From Streptomyces sp. RPA4-2 (GTDB lineage: Bacteria > Actinomycetota > Actinomycetes > Streptomycetales > Streptomycetaceae): 64,000 nucleotides of DNA. A program made the translations under genes and the position numbers. Below, piece by piece: positions 62,501 through 64,000 of the stretch. Each line of letters opens with the position of its first letter. The first letter of the stretch is position 1. A model generated the notes under the pieces. It ran no database searches. It worked only from the letters and a program-made list of their open reading frames with translations, and was not told the origin of the DNA. The stretch spans positions 9,238,001 to 9,302,000 of the forward strand of contig NZ_CP050975.2 of NCBI RefSeq assembly GCF_012273515.2. The letters are read 5' to 3'.

Positions 62501-63425
62501 TGCGGGTCCCGCCGGACGCCGCGCCGCTGCCGCCGACGATCGAGGCGACGTGCGTGCCGTGCCCGAAGTGGTCACCGGTGTTCCCACTGCCGGAGAAGTC
62601 CTTGGCCTCCGCGATGCGCCCGGCGAGGTCGGGATGGCTCGCGTCGGCACCGGTGTCCAACACGGCCACCTTGACGCCCTGGCCCTCGTAGCCCGCCTTC
62701 CACGCGGTGGGGGCGTTGATCTGCGCGGTGCTGCGGTCCAGCAGCGCCTTCACCTTGCCGTCGAGCGAGATCCGCGGGGTGACCGCCGCACGGGCGGCGT
62801 CCGACGATCCGCCGGGGTTCAGCGTCTTCCAGAACTTCCCCAGGTCGTGGTCGGCGACACGCATCGATTGCGCGTGGATGCTCTCCAGCTTGCGGAAGGG
62901 CGCCGCGGCCGCCTTGAGCGCCACGAGCCGGTCGGCAGTGGCGGTGGCGGCCTTCGACGCCTGCGCGGTGACCCTGGCTCCGACCCGTGACGGCACCGGC
63001 CGCGAGGAGACGATCAGCGGCAACGCGGTGGAGTGGGCCTCGTCATAGCCATCGGCGATCAGGGCCGTCACATCGAACAGCCGCCGGTCCAGGGTGCCCG
63101 CGGACACCAGACCCTGGGCGTCGAACGGCATCACGGTCAGTGCCTTGTCGTCCCCCTCCAGCGTTCGGAAGGGAATGTGCTCGCGCCCGGGTCCGGGCTG
63201 CACCGACGCGGTGTGCCGGCCGCCGGGCAGCGTCGTCACCGTGACCTGATCACCGGTCACCAGCCGCACGGTCGCGGAGTGGGCCGTCGGTGCGGCGGCG
63301 GGCGGGGCGGTGGACGGCGTGGCGGTCTTGGCGCGGTCCGGCTGCGCCGCGAACGCTGCCGGCACGGCTACGGCGACCAGCATCAATCCCGTTGCTATCG
63401 CCGCCGCCGGGCGGGTTGTGGACAT
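59547..63425 (-). CDS. Large secreted subtilisin-like (S8) serine protease
   Basis: A 1292-residue secreted protease. Signal peptide about 1-27, a propeptide of about 190 residues, then the S8 catalytic domain with Asp257 (VAVLDTGADASHPDL), His292 (GHGTHVAS), oxyanion Asn in VAAGNDGP and Ser466 (SGTSMATPH). The C-terminal 750 residues contain beta-sandwich domains and a PA-like segment (VARYVWPTGDYAGFSRLAAA). This matches the long extracellular S8 proteases of Streptomyces. The ATG at 63425 is clear and the gene ends before a strong hairpin. The P-domain protein upstream may be in the same transcript (77 bases apart). Confidence 0.93.
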   Translation of the reverse strand: MSTTRPAAAIATGLMLVAVAVPAAFAAQPDRAKTATPSTAPPAAAPTAHSATVRLVTGDQVTVTTLPGGRHTASVQPGPGREHIPFRTLEGDDKALTVMPFDAQGLVSAGTLDRRLFDVTALIADGYDEAHSTALPLIVSSRPVPSRVGARVTAQASKAATATADRLVALKAAAAPFRKLESIHAQSMRVADHDLGKFWKTLNPGGSSDAARAAVTPRISLDGKVKALLDRSTAQINAPTAWKAGYEGQGVKVAVLDTGADASHPDLAGRIAEAKDFSGSGNTGDHFGHGTHVASIVGGSGAASGGTRKGVAPKADLLIGKVLDDSGSGDESGIIAGMEWATAEHAKVVNMSLGASIETDGTDPLSEAVNTLTDSTGTLFVVAAGNDGPGASTVGTPGAADSALTVGAVDRDDSLAPFSSRGPRFGDGAVKPDVTAPGVGIVAARAAGTTLGDPVDANYIALSGTSMATPHVAGAAALLAQQHPDWQAQQLKDALTSTAHTVPGTKVSEQGGGRIDLAAAIGPVTATGSVTLAPLQIGGAAGQQQAATLHYTNTGDHPIILSLAADLATESGKALPAGVVSLGSDTVQLAAGATADVPLRTDAAHAIRGGFYGYVTAKSATGEVVAHTTVSLVVHAPQHRLTVVVRDRNGKVVPGALPNIWSPAGWAQYTDRDAAVAVLEEGTYYLNSGFYDTTSDGDQVGDIVVPEVKVTKDMTVTLNAADVTEVKIRTPRPAEQHGVISTMLHREIDGHGLLQGALYFDTVNHLYISPTAPVTDGAFEYHSRWQMVAPQLRAKISGSSQGFTPYYEPLSPVFGDRGARLTAVDAGSVTAPKLGNVRGKLAVARYVWPTGDYAGFSRLAAAAGAKAVLFAWDPAGGAAWTRWQPDGDRLELPSMRTNWKNGGALLDRIKKGTTTLEFSGTVNSPYLYDVMPVSKGSIPQQMVYTVSDRNTAQVSATYTRTGDSAWASEQRFAWRPYEDTAWNQYSRYVPVGQTRVEYVSSAEDTLWNHMVHHNVVWIPDFALQAGSHDSPHTYRPGQHATERWFGAVVRPSIPRGFAMKSVRNGDTLSVYVPEFNDSGTGHWSFSELPSFGGGVGDATVNDSGPFPVPDTATAVLYRNGKQIATSDNGAWGNMEVPPGKATYALDLTTARESDDWHFATDAHTSWTFHSDTTAGATMLPLLQLDYNVPVNAQNAVSRARMHTLGVNVRMQDGMSAPRGVKLKVEASFEDGKNWTTVHTARRGSDGQFIANLQRPSYIHGDAYVTLRVTATDAAGNSVQQTVVRAFLQPGPK

Positions 63426-63502
63426 CAGTCAGATACCTCTCGTATGGCTGGGGTGATCGGGCCGCGATCACGGGCACTGTCCGGCTGGGGGAGGGGCACC
63501 GT

Positions 63503-64000
63503 CTAGAAGGTGAGCTTCCAGCTGTTGATGTGGCCGCTGTCCAGGTGGTAAGCGTCCTGGACCTTCAGCTTCCAAGTCCCGCTGGCGGTCTCACCGGAGG
63601 CATTGACGGTGTAGGTGGCGATGACATTGGCCGCCGAGTCGAAACCGTTGGACTTCTTCAGGTGGTAGAGGCTGCCGTCCGGGGCGACCAGGTCGACGAC
63701 CAGGTCACCGCGGTAGGGGTGCACGATGTTGACGCCGACCGCCAGGGTGCTCGGCGCGTTACCCGCCCGACCGGAGACCTTGATGGCGGAGTACACGGCC
63801 GCGCCGGCGTCCGGCACCGGCACGTCGGTGGTGTTCGTGAAGACGTTGCCGCCGGCGGTGGAGACCCCCCAGCCGAAGGTCGCCGAGCCGGTGACCTTGG
63901 AGGAGTCCTTGGCCTTGACCGTCACGGTGCTGAGGCCGACGGCGGTCGGGGTGCCGGAGATCAGGCCCGTGGTCGCGTTGATCGACAGGCCCGTCGGCAG
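63503..64000 (-). CDS. C-terminal part of a secreted peptidase-type protein with Ig-like and P-domains (partial)
   Basis: The frame stays open to the window edge, so the N-terminal part lies outside. What is visible is the end of a putative-Ig (He_PIG) domain (LPTGLSINATTGLISGTPTA) followed by a proprotein convertase P-domain of about 110 residues (YSAIKVSGRAGNAPSTLAVG, NIVHPYRGDLVVDLVAPDGS, SGHINSWKLTF). P-domains of this kind end many secreted Streptomyces metallo- and serine proteases, so the missing part is probably a protease. The ORF has an internal GTG at 63925 that should not be taken as the start. Confidence 0.8.
   Translation of the reverse strand: MPTGLSINATTGLISGTPTAVGLSTVTVKAKDSSKVTGSATFGWGVSTAGGNVFTNTTDVPVPDAGAAVYSAIKVSGRAGNAPSTLAVGVNIVHPYRGDLVVDLVAPDGSLYHLKKSNGFDSAANVIATYTVNASGETASGTWKLKVQDAYHLDSGHINSWKLTF

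Noticed and set aside
59253..62990. Long open frames on the plus strand opposite the secreted protease (534 and 636 codons)
   Set aside because: They mirror the minus-strand protease codons, are Val/Arg/Gly/His-rich and have no domain. The minus frame carries a complete catalytic triad.

Overview
The window reads as an actinomycete chromosome segment, most likely Streptomyces. GC is very high with strong G/C third-position bias, GTG and TTG starts are common, and there are many ROK, TetR, GntR and SpoIIE-type regulators, secreted modular hydrolases and sugar or peptide ABC transporters. The density of broken mobile-element pieces between 4 and 24 kb suggests a chromosome arm or other variable region. 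No rRNA, tRNA or replication origin was recognised.

Layout. 1-3.4 kb: end of a xylose/ribose-type sugar ABC operon (binding-protein tail, ATPase, permease) followed by a ROK regulator. 3.6-11.9 kb: small unknown genes, an IS630 relic, two SpoIIE-type phosphatases, IS256 and IS110 relics, and a short GntR regulator with a membrane protein. 12.3-18.1 kb: a tight three-gene unit of a repeat-like protein, an HSP90/HtpG-like ATPase and a 982-residue TPR-like protein. 18.5-23.4 kb: accessory genes (small membrane-anchored Cys protein, DHFR-like reductase, secreted alpha/beta hydrolase, TetR plus DUF308-like membrane protein) mixed with integrase, AraC, hemerythrin and CRISPR-like relics. 23.6-30.2 kb: Kup potassium transporter, a DrrAB-type exporter with a DUF4097-like protein and a ribbon-helix-helix regulator, and a GtrA-like membrane protein.

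30.4-45.0 kb is a carbohydrate-use region. It holds a secreted GH95-type glycosidase and a beta-helix protein sharing a near-duplicate discoidin domain, a ROK repressor, a LacI-like sensor lacking a DNA-binding domain, a CUT1-type sugar ABC transporter and an intracellular GH2 beta-mannosidase. A plausible scheme is extracellular debranching, oligosaccharide import and cytoplasmic mannoside hydrolysis under ROK control.

45.2-56.1 kb is a second uptake locus: oligopeptide-type ABC transporter (lipoprotein, two permeases, fused double ATPase) and a ROK sugar kinase with an apparent N-terminal frameshift. It is divergent from a ROK regulator, an M81 metallopeptidase and CutC. The mix of peptide-type transporter, sugar kinase, peptidase and CutC suggests import of a glycoconjugate such as a muropeptide or amino-sugar derivative (inference). 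56.4-64 kb: three proteins of unknown function, a large secreted subtilisin-like protease, and the 3' end of another secreted protein with a P-domain.

Most start codons were chosen by Shine-Dalgarno spacing and family length. Family names rest on motifs read by eye, without a database search.
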